This document shows, in pieces, positions 46,454-54,403 of a stretch of DNA of 64,000 nt. The notes under the pieces are model-generated. The model made no database searches. It was not told the DNA's origin and was given only the letters and a program-made list of their open reading frames with translations. The position numbers were made by a program, and so were the translations under genes. Each line of letters opens with the position of its first letter. The stretch's first letter is position 1. Origin of the DNA: Enterococcus sp. 9D6_DIV0238 (GTDB lineage: Bacteria > Bacillota > Bacilli > Lactobacillales > Enterococcaceae); the NCBI RefSeq assembly GCF_002174455.2, contig NZ_CP147246.1, forward strand, positions 647,501 through 711,500, read 5' to 3'.

Positions 46454-48119
46454 TTTTCTGTCTCCTTTTTTCTGTCTGACAAACGTTAATTACCTGGTCT
46501 GTCGTCACTAAATGTGTAAAGGTTTCACGAGAAATCCGACTGGCTGCTGTTGTATAAAATGCGTGATCACTAAAAAAGGTTTCCGGCTCGGCCGTTGTTA
46601 ACACTTTATGCTGGAAGAACAATCCGCAACGATCAGATAGCTCTGCAGCAAAAGCTAGATCGTGCGTGACGACCAAAATCGTTTTTCCTTCATCCGCTAA
46701 TTTTTTCAGTAATTGAATCAATTGTTTTTTTCCATAATTATCGATTCCTTTGGTTGGCTCATCCAAAAGCAGCACACTGGGATCTGTCAATAAGACTTTG
46801 CCTAAAGCAGCGCGTTGACATTCTCCACCACTCAAATCAAAAGGATGCTGTGAGAGTTTATCTGTAATGCCAAGTAAGGCTGACACAGCTTCGATCTTTT
46901 TTTGCTGCTCAGACTCATGATAATTTTTTCCTTGAAGATATTGTTGGTATTCTTCCAACACAGAATCTTTAATAAACAGCATTTCCGGACTTTGCGGCAA
47001 AAAGCCGATGTGCGCTCGTTGTTTTTTCAACGGCTGTTCAAATAGCGCTTGCTTCCCTTGATAGCAGTCATAAATTCCTGCAATCACCTTCAATAAGGTC
47101 GTTTTTCCTGTTCCGTTTGCCCCAACCAGCGAAAATATCTCCCCTTTGTTTAAGGTCAGATCGACACCTGCTAAAATATCGTCTCCATTTTTTTCATATC
47201 GGAACCAACAATTATTCAAGACAAGGCTAGGTGTTTTTGTCGGTTGTATGTTCGTTTGATCAGTTTCTTGTTTCTTTTCATGTGCAAAATGTCTTGCTAA
47301 AAAACGTTTTCCTTCAACCACTGTGATCGGAGCTTCATCTTCAATATCAAGAGCATGATAGATCTGCAGCGCGCTTGGCAAGCTCAAAATAAATTTGTCT
47401 AAATCTAATCGTTGATCTTTCACAGCAGTCGAAACTGCTTGCGGTTTTTCTACAAAGACCAATGCCCCACGTTCTAAAAGAACGACTTTATCAGCTAATG
47501 CAAAAACAGATTCCAAGCCATGCTCCGCTAAAATGATCGTCAAACCCATTTCCCGATTCAGACGGATCAAAATATCAATAAAATTTTGTGCTGCGATTGG
47601 ATCAAGCTGTGTGGTTGGTTCATCTAAAATCAGTAGTTCGGGCTGCATCACTAAGACAGAGGCTAAGTTCAGCAGCTGTTTTTGGCCTCCGGATAGATCA
47701 GCCGTCTGCTCCTCCATCAATTCCTGAATCCCTAAAAAATTAGCCATCTCGGCAATCCTACTTTTGATTAGAATAGCTGAAAGCCCCATATTCTCCAATC
47801 CAAAAGCCAACTCATGCCAGACTGTATCAGTGACGATTTGATTTTCTGGATTTTGCATGACATATCCAATTTTACTGCTTGAAAACGTCTCTGAGAGTTC
47901 GTCAAACTCTTTTTCTTGTAAAACTATTTTTCCTGTTTTCGTTCCTGCTGGAGTCAATTGAGGCTTCAGCATTTTTAATAATGTTGTTTTACCGCTTCCG
48001 GAAGCACCGCACAGCAAAACAAACTCACCCTTGCTGATCGACAACGAAATATTCGTCAAACGCTTGTGTTCATCCCCAGCGTATTGAAAACTTAAATTTT
48101 CGATTTCAAGATAGTCCAA
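46443..48119 (-). CDS. Fused ECF transporter ATPase (EcfA-EcfA')
   Basis: A 558-residue protein with two ABC domains. Domain 1: Walker A GASGSGKTT, LSGGQKQLL, LLILDEPTTQLDP. Domain 2 (from ~310): Walker A GANGTGKTT, LSGGECQRA, LLLDEPTKGID. Fusion of the two ECF ATPases is common when the module is dedicated to one S component rather than shared. The start is TTG (48119) with AAAGGAGGCGATCAT before it; the upstream in-frame ATG at 48191 lies deep in ecfT. Overlaps ecfT by 28 nt. Confidence 0.9.
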   Translation of the reverse strand: MDYLEIENLSFQYAGDEHKRLTNISLSISKGEFVLLCGASGSGKTTLLKMLKPQLTPAGTKTGKIVLQEKEFDELSETFSSSKIGYVMQNPENQIVTDTVWHELAFGLENMGLSAILIKSRIAEMANFLGIQELMEEQTADLSGGQKQLLNLASVLVMQPELLILDEPTTQLDPIAAQNFIDILIRLNREMGLTIILAEHGLESVFALADKVVLLERGALVFVEKPQAVSTAVKDQRLDLDKFILSLPSALQIYHALDIEDEAPITVVEGKRFLARHFAHEKKQETDQTNIQPTKTPSLVLNNCWFRYEKNGDDILAGVDLTLNKGEIFSLVGANGTGKTTLLKVIAGIYDCYQGKQALFEQPLKKQRAHIGFLPQSPEMLFIKDSVLEEYQQYLQGKNYHESEQQKKIEAVSALLGITDKLSQHPFDLSGGECQRAALGKVLLTDPSVLLLDEPTKGIDNYGKKQLIQLLKKLADEGKTILVVTHDLAFAAELSDRCGLFFQHKVLTTAEPETFFSDHAFYTTAASRISRETFTHLVTTDQVINVCQTEKRRQKNEH

Positions 48120-48979
48120 ATGATCGCCTCCTTTAAACGGTTGAGTGTCGGTAGAAAAGCTAAAACTAAAATACCCAAATAACTTGCCCACTGCCTTTTG
48201 AATACCTCAAAAAAATTTTCTACATAAGGATAATAATCAAAGTGATAACGGTCAGCAAAAAATAGGTACATAAAGACCATTGTCGTAACACCTACTATCA
48301 GAAGAAAGAAAGAATCCTTTTTTTGCCACTCATACTGAACCCGGCTGCTTCTTTTCCCAATACCATACCCTCTAGCTTTCATTGAACTTGCTGTATCCAT
48401 CGCGTTTTCCAACGACCATGAAAACAGATTTCCGAATAAGTCCAACCCATAGGAAACTTTTTGTTTAAACGAGCGATCTTGCGTTCTATGGACTGTTTTC
48501 TGTACTTGATTGAGTTCGTGATAATAACGCTGAAACAATGGAATGAAGCGAAAAACCATTGTCAAAATCAATGCTAATTTAGGAAAACGCTGTCCAAACA
48601 AATAATAGAACTGTTCCAAATCGATTTGAGATTGGAAATTTTGAAAGAGGTAGAGAACTCCAGCAATCATTAGACCCATGAAAAATCCATAGATGAATGC
48701 TTCTTTGGTCACTGGTCGACTTAAAAAGAAAAAGAGGATCGTTCCACCTCTATGTACAAATAATGGATTGGTGATCGTGATGATCAAAAGAAAGATCAAT
48801 GGATACAAAACGGATCGCTTCTTTCGCCCATTTAGCTGCAGCAACTGAAAAGATAGACTACCTAAAAAACAAGCAGTGATGATCAGAGGGTTCGTTGTAC
48901 TCATCAGGATCACTAATACTAAAATATAATAGGCTGTAATCACCAAAGGATGTCTACGTTCAAAAAAGAATTTATTCAT
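48092..48979 (-). CDS. ECF transporter transmembrane subunit EcfT
   Basis: A 295-residue membrane protein with about five to six helices. The coupling region contains SMKARGYG (the conserved A-R-G/X-R-G coupling motif) and a basic stretch SFKQKVSYGLDLFG. It links ATPases to the S component. ATG follows AAAGGAGACATAG. It is the first gene of the dedicated transporter operon, directly downstream of a long structured leader and a terminator-like hairpin. Confidence 0.87.
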   Translation of the reverse strand: MNKFFFERRHPLVITAYYILVLVILMSTTNPLIITACFLGSLSFQLLQLNGRKKRSVLYPLIFLLIITITNPLFVHRGGTILFFFLSRPVTKEAFIYGFFMGLMIAGVLYLFQNFQSQIDLEQFYYLFGQRFPKLALILTMVFRFIPLFQRYYHELNQVQKTVHRTQDRSFKQKVSYGLDLFGNLFSWSLENAMDTASSMKARGYGIGKRSSRVQYEWQKKDSFFLLIVGVTTMVFMYLFFADRYHFDYYPYVENFFEVFKRQWASYLGILVLAFLPTLNRLKEAIIWTILKSKI

Positions 48980-49027
48980 CTATGTCTCCTTTCTTCGATC
49001 GTCGGTTTAAATGTTGAAGAAATGCAA

Positions 49028-49066
49028 TAAAAAAACAGCCCTCACTTTTATAAAAGCGTGCTGTTT
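49028..49066 (-). terminator. Leader terminator/attenuator upstream of ecfT
   Basis: Minus-strand stem AACAGC(AC)GCTTTT / AAAAGTG(AGG)GCTGTT, followed by seven T residues, 50 nt before the ecfT start and over 190 nt after the -10 box. A terminator inside a leader implies regulated read-through. Confidence 0.82.
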
Positions 49067-49095
49067 GAATTGACGATTATAACTGAATGTTATTC

Positions 49096-49262
49096 TGTCA
49101 GATAAGCAAACAACGTTTCACAAAAGAGTATCATCAAACACAGCCTGTCAATTGCTCAAAAAAACAATTCGTTTAGCGACTGATTGATCTGTTACTATTT
49201 GCTATATCTTCCTTGACATAATCATTCATAGTGGGTAAGAAACGTCGTTGTTGCTTACTTGT
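49096..49262 (-). ncRNA. Structured 5' leader of the ECF operon (riboswitch-like, class unidentified)
   Basis: The transcript from the promoter at 49293-49265 begins AAGTAAGCAACAACGACG. Its TAAGCAACAACG (49257-49246) can pair with CGTTGTTTGCTTA (49115-49103), a 12-bp helix with one bulge closing a ~130-nt domain. Alternatively GTAAG (49258-49254) pairs with CTTAC (49239-49235) as a local hairpin. Competing helices upstream of an intrinsic terminator are the layout of a riboswitch or attenuator. I looked for the cobalamin box (GCCACTG) and the EutV hexaloop pairs and found neither, so the ligand or factor is unknown. Confidence 0.55.
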
Positions 49263-49264
49263 TC

Positions 49265-49293
49265 ATTATATAAATTTTTCCTTCTAAAGTCAA
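49265..49293 (-). promoter_or_regulatory. Promoter of the ecfT-eutT operon
   Basis: TTGACT (49293-49288) and TATAAT (49270-49265) with 17-nt spacing on the minus strand. It is the best promoter in this part of the window. Between it and the eutQ stop lies a weak ACTATTTTT/AAAAATAGT hairpin that may separate the eut operon from this one. Confidence 0.82.
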
Positions 49294-49399
49294 TACATCA
49301 ACGTCTTTCTGCTTTTTCTTATCCACTATTTTTAACCAAAAAAATAGTTCAAAAAATTAGTCATTTCCCCAACTTTCCGAACCATTTCTATTTATTCGA

Positions 49400-49855
49400 T
49401 TATTGTTTTTGCCAATCAGCTGGATAGGTCACATAAACAAAACGCGCTTTTCCAGTGACTGAAAATTGAATGGCGCTTCCTTTTGGAATCAGCAAAATTT
49501 CTCCTGGACCAGCTGAAACGGTTCTGCCGTCGATCCGCACATCCAATTGTCCTTCTATGATGTAATCAACCTCATCATACTCTAAAAGCCAGTCGAACGT
49601 TGTATCTTCCATGACCATTAGTCCACAACCTAAGCGTGGACTCTCTTTCAATGTCACTAAATCTTTACAGTAGACTTTGTGCTCAGGATTTCCTGTATCC
49701 AATCGATCCTCTTCTGATACATCTAATTGCGGCAGCTTAATGGATAAGATCCCGCTTGGATCGACCATTTTCGTTTGATCTTCGCTTTTTAATAATTGTT
49801 CTGTAAGCACTTCACGAACCAGCGTACGAATCATGTCTGCATCTAAATTATTCAT
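49400..49855 (-). CDS. eutQ: Ethanolamine utilization protein EutQ (cupin)
   Basis: A 151-residue cupin protein. The C-terminal two thirds hold the EutQ barrel: LGCGLMVMEDTTFDWLLEYD, DYIIEGQLDVRIDGRTV and GPGEILLIPKGSAIQFS, the latter two being the usual cupin strands. EutQ is needed for anaerobic ethanolamine use and has acetate kinase activity in Salmonella (established). The ATG overlaps the eutH stop by 8 nt. It is the last gene of the main eut operon. Confidence 0.92.
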   Translation of the reverse strand: MNNLDADMIRTLVREVLTEQLLKSEDQTKMVDPSGILSIKLPQLDVSEEDRLDTGNPEHKVYCKDLVTLKESPRLGCGLMVMEDTTFDWLLEYDEVDYIIEGQLDVRIDGRTVSAGPGEILLIPKGSAIQFSVTGKARFVYVTYPADWQKQ

Positions 49856-50957
49856 GTATATCCACCTGCTTTGTTTCTCTTTTCAGCATTCGATTCGCCA
49901 TAAAAACAGCGACCAGAACAGCTGTGATCCCGCCAACTAATTTTCCAACGATCATTGGAAAAATCATTTCTTTAGCGACTCCCGCAGTAAACCCTAAATG
50001 ATCGCCCATTACGAAAGCAGCAGAAACAGCAAATGCTACGTTGATGATTTTCCCGCGAGGATCCATATCCTTCATCATTTGAAACATTGGAATACTGTTT
50101 GCAAGTGTTGCCACCATCCCAGCAGCAGCGACTTCGTTCATTCCTAAAAGCTTGCCCAATTTCATCAATGGCTTATTAAAGACTTTGGTGATCACAAAAA
50201 CGAGACAGAAGGCGCCAGCTAACGTCAATGCGATGCCTCCAACTACCTCGATCCCCTCACTAACAGGTGCGATTCCATCAATTACAGTAATGCCGACTAA
50301 TAATTGTAACGCTCCTAAGACTAAACCCGCGATCGCAACGATCACTACAAATTTACCGAAAATCGTAAAGCCTTTGATCATCGCATCTGGCTTCAACCAT
50401 AAACCGATCATGATCAATACAGCTACTAATAAGATCGGCACTAGATTTTTTAGAATCATGATCACTGGAAAGCCTGCAATGATACCACCGACAAAACAAC
50501 CGATCGGAATGGTGATCAATCCAGATAAAACACCTGTAGCTAGATATTGCTGATCCTCTTTTTCAATAATACCTAAAGCGACTGGGATCGTAAACACGAT
50601 CGTTGGCCCCATCATCGCGCCTAAGATCGCACCGGCAAATAGACCTGCCTGAGGATCTTGTGCCAACTGCATCGCCAAAGGAAAGCCGCCCATATCGTTG
50701 GCTAATAGCGTTGTAGCAAACATGGCTGGATCAGCGCCTAAAGCTGTGTATAAAGGTACAACAACGGGTTTCAAAATGTTCGCTAAAACTGGTGCTAATG
50801 TAATGATCCCGACCATCGACAAGGCCAGAGAGCCCATTGCCATGATTCCTTCTTCAAACTGTTCCCCTAAACCAAACTTATTGCCCAAACACTTATCGAC
50901 CGCTCCTAATACCATGAAAAAAGCGATAATATACATAATGATTTCATTGATACTCAT
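49848..50957 (-). CDS. eutH: Ethanolamine permease EutH
   Basis: A 369-residue polytopic membrane protein (about ten helices) of the EutH family. Hallmarks: MSINEIIMYIIAFFMVLGAVDK start, GLGEQFEEGIMAMGSLALSM, LLANDMGGFPLAMQLA and GAMMGPTIVFTIPVALGIIE. It imports ethanolamine, mainly needed when protonated ethanolamine dominates (established). ATG follows GGATGTGAAGTG. It is located between eutN and eutQ as in E. faecalis. Confidence 0.94.
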   Translation of the reverse strand: MSINEIIMYIIAFFMVLGAVDKCLGNKFGLGEQFEEGIMAMGSLALSMVGIITLAPVLANILKPVVVPLYTALGADPAMFATTLLANDMGGFPLAMQLAQDPQAGLFAGAILGAMMGPTIVFTIPVALGIIEKEDQQYLATGVLSGLITIPIGCFVGGIIAGFPVIMILKNLVPILLVAVLIMIGLWLKPDAMIKGFTIFGKFVVIVAIAGLVLGALQLLVGITVIDGIAPVSEGIEVVGGIALTLAGAFCLVFVITKVFNKPLMKLGKLLGMNEVAAAGMVATLANSIPMFQMMKDMDPRGKIINVAFAVSAAFVMGDHLGFTAGVAKEMIFPMIVGKLVGGITAVLVAVFMANRMLKRETKQVDIHE

Positions 50958-50978
50958 TCACTTCACATCCTTTGCATC

Positions 50979-51242
50979 TTATTCATTCAGTTCAACCGAG
51001 TCGATGATCCCCACAATGACCGCATCTACTGGGATCGTTGGATCATCCAAGGACATTCTCGCAGCACTGCCAGTCGAAACCAATACAAGATCATCCAAAC
51101 CAGCGCCAGTATTGTCTGCCGCTACAAGCGTTTGCCGCGGATTAGTATCCTCTGATGATTCCACAACTAAAAATTTTAATCCATTTAGTTTTTCCGCTTT
51201 TCTTGTTGCCCATAAACTTCCCTTCACTCGTCCGATGAACAT
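50979..51242 (-). CDS. eutN: Microcompartment vertex protein EutN/CcmL family
   Basis: Eighty-seven-residue BMC pentamer that caps the vertices of the icosahedral shell. MFIGRVKGSLWATRKAEKL start, LVVESSED, VAADNTGAGLDDLVLVSTGS and DAVIVGIIDSVEL match EutN/CcmL/CsoS4. ATG follows GAGGAACCAAT. Intact and of normal length. Sits in the operon between the TIGR02536-like gene and eutH. Confidence 0.94.
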   Translation of the reverse strand: MFIGRVKGSLWATRKAEKLNGLKFLVVESSEDTNPRQTLVAADNTGAGLDDLVLVSTGSAARMSLDDPTIPVDAVIVGIIDSVELNE

Positions 51243-51251
51243 ATTGGTTCC

Positions 51252-51872
51252 TCATTTCTCATTAGTCCAGCTAATGTTGATTTTTTTCTCACGTATATAC
51301 TCTGTTGCTTGATCAGTCAGTAAACACTGGTTGGAAAGGGAAAGCGTACTGCCAAAAGGAAGCTGCTGTTCCATGAGTTCCCTTGCTGTCAGAAATTTTT
51401 TTGTCTGTTGATTTTCATAAGGAGTGACATTGTTTCTGAAAGAGGGAGACACCATCGATTCTTTGATTGAAACAAAATCTCCGCCGTAACGGTATAATTC
51501 TGATTCAAAGCTTAAAATCCGTTCCTTTAATGCATATTTCCCTGATTCTAATAATGATAAGTATGAACGACCTTCTTTTAAAATAAGAAAACGCTGGCCA
51601 GCCTTGATAGCATCCACTACCGTTTCTTCCAACTCACTTTGAGGTCGAAACTGACAGATATTGACTAAATTTTCAAAAGACAATTCTGTTACGATGATCA
51701 GATCATCTCCGTTTTTTACTGAACTTCTAAAATAGTTTAGTTGTTCTTTTGAAAGTTGTGCCTGATTCGCACCTAGAAGGCACGTCGTTTGTAGCTGAAC
51801 CTTTTCAGCTAATTTTTCGAGCACTTTTTCTGTTATTCGATCAACTAGATCATTAAATTCTTTTGTGTTCAT
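51252..51872 (-). CDS. Conserved eut-operon protein (TIGR02536-like)
   Basis: A 206-residue cytosolic protein, no membrane segment. The N-terminal helix (NTKEFNDLVDRITEKVLEKL) resembles the short amphipathic encapsulation peptides found at the ends of microcompartment proteins. The middle has VIVTELSFENL and a KAGQRFLILKEG strand. I recall this gene as the hypothetical ethanolamine-utilisation protein of Gram-positive eut loci (TIGR02536); no function is established. Tight spacing to both neighbours (9 nt) shows cotranscription. Confidence 0.72.
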   Translation of the reverse strand: MNTKEFNDLVDRITEKVLEKLAEKVQLQTTCLLGANQAQLSKEQLNYFRSSVKNGDDLIIVTELSFENLVNICQFRPQSELEETVVDAIKAGQRFLILKEGRSYLSLLESGKYALKERILSFESELYRYGGDFVSIKESMVSPSFRNNVTPYENQQTKKFLTARELMEQQLPFGSTLSLSNQCLLTDQATEYIREKKINISWTNEK

Positions 51873-51881
51873 TATTGATCC

Positions 51882-52511
51882 CTACTTTACGATAAATCCT
51901 CTGATCCCTTTTTTAAAAGAACAGGCATTTGCTTCGTCATAATCAATATGCATCGCAGTGACAAACTTATCACTTACACGTATAACGACATCATCAAAAA
52001 TCAAGGAACGCTGTTCACTGACAACTTTGACTTTAACGATATCTCCTTGTGAAACATTCATTTTTGAGGCATCTTTTGCCGCTACATGAATATGCCGCTT
52101 CGCTACGATCAAGCCTTGTTCAAGTGATACGACCTTGTTTCCATTGATCAAAACAATCCCTGGTGTTCCTTCAATATCGCCACTTTCTCTAACTGGTACT
52201 TTGCCCCCAAGAGTCAATGCATCCGTCGCAGAAATCTCGACTTGGGAAGCCTTACGCGGCGGACCTAAAACAACTACGTTATGAAGTGCTCCCTTTGGAC
52301 CTAAAATCGTCAATCGTTCTTTTGAAGCAAATTGTCCCGGTTGTGATAAGTAATTATTGATCGACAGCTGATAATCTTTGCCGAATAATTCATCGATATG
52401 TTCTTGAGACAAATGGATATGACGGCCACTAGCTTCAACCAAAAAACCACGCTCCTGATTGATTTTAGCAACGACTTGATCCACTAATGTATCTAGTAAT
52501 TGTTCATTCAT
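51882..52511 (-). CDS. pduL: Phosphotransacylase PduL (EutD role)
   Basis: A 209-residue PduL-type phosphate acyltransferase that converts acetyl-CoA + Pi to acetyl phosphate + CoA, recycling CoA inside the shell. Family motifs: VEASGRHIHLSQEHIDELFG (metal-binding HIH), LGPPRKASQVEISATDA, then VAKRHIHVAAKDA (second HIH) and MHIDYDEANAC. The N-terminal helix LLDTLVDQVVAKIN is a likely encapsulation peptide. In Gram-positive eut loci PduL replaces the Pta-like EutD. ATG follows AGAGGTGAAAAAATA. Confidence 0.92.
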   Translation of the reverse strand: MNEQLLDTLVDQVVAKINQERGFLVEASGRHIHLSQEHIDELFGKDYQLSINNYLSQPGQFASKERLTILGPKGALHNVVVLGPPRKASQVEISATDALTLGGKVPVRESGDIEGTPGIVLINGNKVVSLEQGLIVAKRHIHVAAKDASKMNVSQGDIVKVKVVSEQRSLIFDDVVIRVSDKFVTAMHIDYDEANACSFKKGIRGFIVK

Positions 52512-52557
52512 TATTTTTTCACCTCTGCTTAAAATGAGTATTAGTCAAATAATAGAA

Positions 52558-52652
52558 AGTTGAAAGGAAAGGGAAAGAATACACCGATGGTATAAAAGAG
52601 ACCGATTCTTCTATTCTATAAGGTCGTTTTTTTCCCTTTTCCTTTCTCATTT
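52558..52652 (-). other. Long intergenic stem between eutM and pduL
   Basis: On the minus strand GAAAGGAAAAGGGAAA (about 52648-52633) pairs with TTTCCCTTTCCTTTC (about 52576-52562), with one bulge. It encloses about 57 nt that contain a smaller ATACC(ATC)GGTGTAT hairpin. No T run follows, so it is not a standard terminator; it may be an RNase III or stability element that sets shell-protein stoichiometry (inference). Confidence 0.5.
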
Positions 52653-52665
52653 CTGTTACATGAAT

Positions 52666-52857
52666 TTATTTAACTGGAGGTAAAATAGCATCCACTTCTG
52701 TATGCGGACGTGGAATCACATGAACAGAAAGTAGATCCCCTACACGTTCAGCTGCCGCAGCACCTGCATCGACTGCTGCTTTGACCATTGCATCTGCTGC
52801 TTCGATTGCTCCAACTAATCCTTTTGTTTCGATCATTCCTAATGCATTTGCGTTCAT
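52666..52857 (-). CDS. eutM: EutM-type BMC shell protein with internal in-frame deletion
   Basis: The frame encodes 63 residues: [20 protein letters not shown] and ADAMVKAA directly joined to [13 protein letters not shown] and the normal end [15 protein letters not shown]. EutM/PduA proteins are 90-97 residues. The segment after helix A that contains the beta strands and the pore loop (KIGSGL-like) and leads to helix B is missing, about 30 residues. The junction GTCAAAGCAGCA is what recombination between two VKAA-encoding repeats would leave. Ribosome site AGGAGGAAGTATATT is intact. A hexamer is unlikely to fold, so this may be a damaged gene. Confidence 0.82.
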   Translation of the reverse strand: MNANALGMIETKGLVGAIEAADAMVKAAVDAGAAAAERVGDLLSVHVIPRPHTEVDAILPPVK

Positions 52858-52939
52858 AATATACTTCCTCCTAAAATGTTTTAATTATTTTTTTCGATAG
52901 GTATTCCTGATAAATCTATATACATAATATTAAAAAATA

Positions 52940-54391
52940 TTATTGTAACTTGGCTAAAATCCGCTCTACTAATGTATCCACTAGCTGTTCTTCATTAAAT
53001 CCTGATGACGATACCGGCTGTTCTCTTAAATCTTCAAGCTCACGGATACCATAAGCAATTCTACGAACATTGAATAAATTCGCTGGACTGATATTGTCTG
53101 AAGTCGAACTTCCACCAACAGCCCCGCAACCTAAGGTCAAAGCTGGAGCTAAATTAGTTGTCGCTCCAATCCCACCTAGAGCACCTGGTGTATTGACCAG
53201 CACTCGGGAAACGGGCTTTTTCAACCCAAATTGACGGATCACTTCATCATTTTGAGAATGGATCATCATCGTATGCCCGGCACCTTCATGGTACAAAATA
53301 TCCATCGCCAATTCGCAGGCTTCTTCCCAATTTCCAACTGTATAAAAAGCTAGGATCGGTGCTAATTTTTCTCTGGAATAAGGAACCTTATGTCCAACTT
53401 TGGTTTCCTCAGCAATCAGGACACGTGCCTCTTTTGGTACAGATAGATGCGTTAATTCTGCGATTGCTTGAACTGATTTTCCGACGATTTGCGGATTCAT
53501 ACTACCATTAGGGCGCATGATGTATCGTTCTAATTGTGCGGACTCTTCTGGTGATAAGAAGTAGGCTCCTTGTTTTTTCAACTCAGCGATAACCTCTGCT
53601 TTGTTGCTTGTTTCAGCAATGATCGACTGCTCTGAAGCACAGATTGTTCCATTATCGAAGGTTTTTGAGTCCATGATTCGTTTGACCGCTAATGGAATAT
53701 CTGCACTTTTTTCGATATACGCAGGACCATTGCCTGGACCAACGCCAATTGCAGGAGTGCCTGAAGAATAAGCTGCTTTGACCATTGCTGAACCACCAGT
53801 TGCAAGAATCAATGATGTATATTGGTGCTTCATCAATTCCGCTGTTCCTTGCATCGTTGGTTTGAGCATACAGCCGATCGCTCCTTTTGGACAACCTGCC
53901 TTTTCTGCTGCCTTAGAGATGATTTCAACAGTTGCTAAAATAGCTTGAAGCGCATTCGGATGAGGAGAAAAGACAATCGCATTCCCCGCTTTTATAGCGA
54001 TCAAGGCTTTATAAATGACTGTTGAAGTTGGATTTGTTGAAGGGATCAAGCCGGCAACTACTCCAACTGGAACAGCGACATCAATGACTTTTTGCTCTTT
54101 ATCTTCATTTAAAATGCCTACTGTTTTCATTTCCTTGATCGAATCCCAGACAAATTTTGATGCGAAGCTATTTTTTACGACTTTGTCCTGCCAAATGCCA
54201 AAGCCTGTTTCCTGATGCGCCATTTTAGCCAGTTTTTCTCTGGCTTCGTATGCTGATGCTGCAATCGCTTCACAAATTCGATCGATTTGTTCTTGACTCA
54301 TTTTTGCTAAGCTTTCTTGCGCTGCTTTTGCCTCTGTCAGCAGATTTCTGACTTCCTGGATAGAAGCCAAGTCTTTATCAAGTGTTGTCAT
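52940..54391 (-). CDS. eutE: Acetaldehyde dehydrogenase (CoA-acylating) EutE
   Basis: A 483-residue enzyme: acetaldehyde + NAD+ + CoA gives acetyl-CoA + NADH. Aldehyde dehydrogenase fold with cofactor region PVGVVAGLIPSTNPTSTVIY, the GNAIVFSPHP strand and the catalytic Cys in DNGTICASEQS. GGIGATTNLAPALTLGCGAVGG lies near the C terminus. The tail after ~445 ends in an amphipathic helix, LVDTLVERILAKLQ, the recognised encapsulation-peptide pattern. ATG follows AAGGAGCC. It is in line with the shell genes on both sides. Confidence 0.95.
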   Translation of the reverse strand: MTTLDKDLASIQEVRNLLTEAKAAQESLAKMSQEQIDRICEAIAASAYEAREKLAKMAHQETGFGIWQDKVVKNSFASKFVWDSIKEMKTVGILNEDKEQKVIDVAVPVGVVAGLIPSTNPTSTVIYKALIAIKAGNAIVFSPHPNALQAILATVEIISKAAEKAGCPKGAIGCMLKPTMQGTAELMKHQYTSLILATGGSAMVKAAYSSGTPAIGVGPGNGPAYIEKSADIPLAVKRIMDSKTFDNGTICASEQSIIAETSNKAEVIAELKKQGAYFLSPEESAQLERYIMRPNGSMNPQIVGKSVQAIAELTHLSVPKEARVLIAEETKVGHKVPYSREKLAPILAFYTVGNWEEACELAMDILYHEGAGHTMMIHSQNDEVIRQFGLKKPVSRVLVNTPGALGGIGATTNLAPALTLGCGAVGGSSTSDNISPANLFNVRRIAYGIRELEDLREQPVSSSGFNEEQLVDTLVERILAKLQ

Positions 54392-54403
54392 TTTTTAGGC
54401 TCC

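Noticed and set aside
49028..49293. Cobalamin riboswitch before ecfT
   Set aside because: Searched for GCCACTG/CCCGC and the GG-x-AA core; none present. Kept as an unclassified leader.
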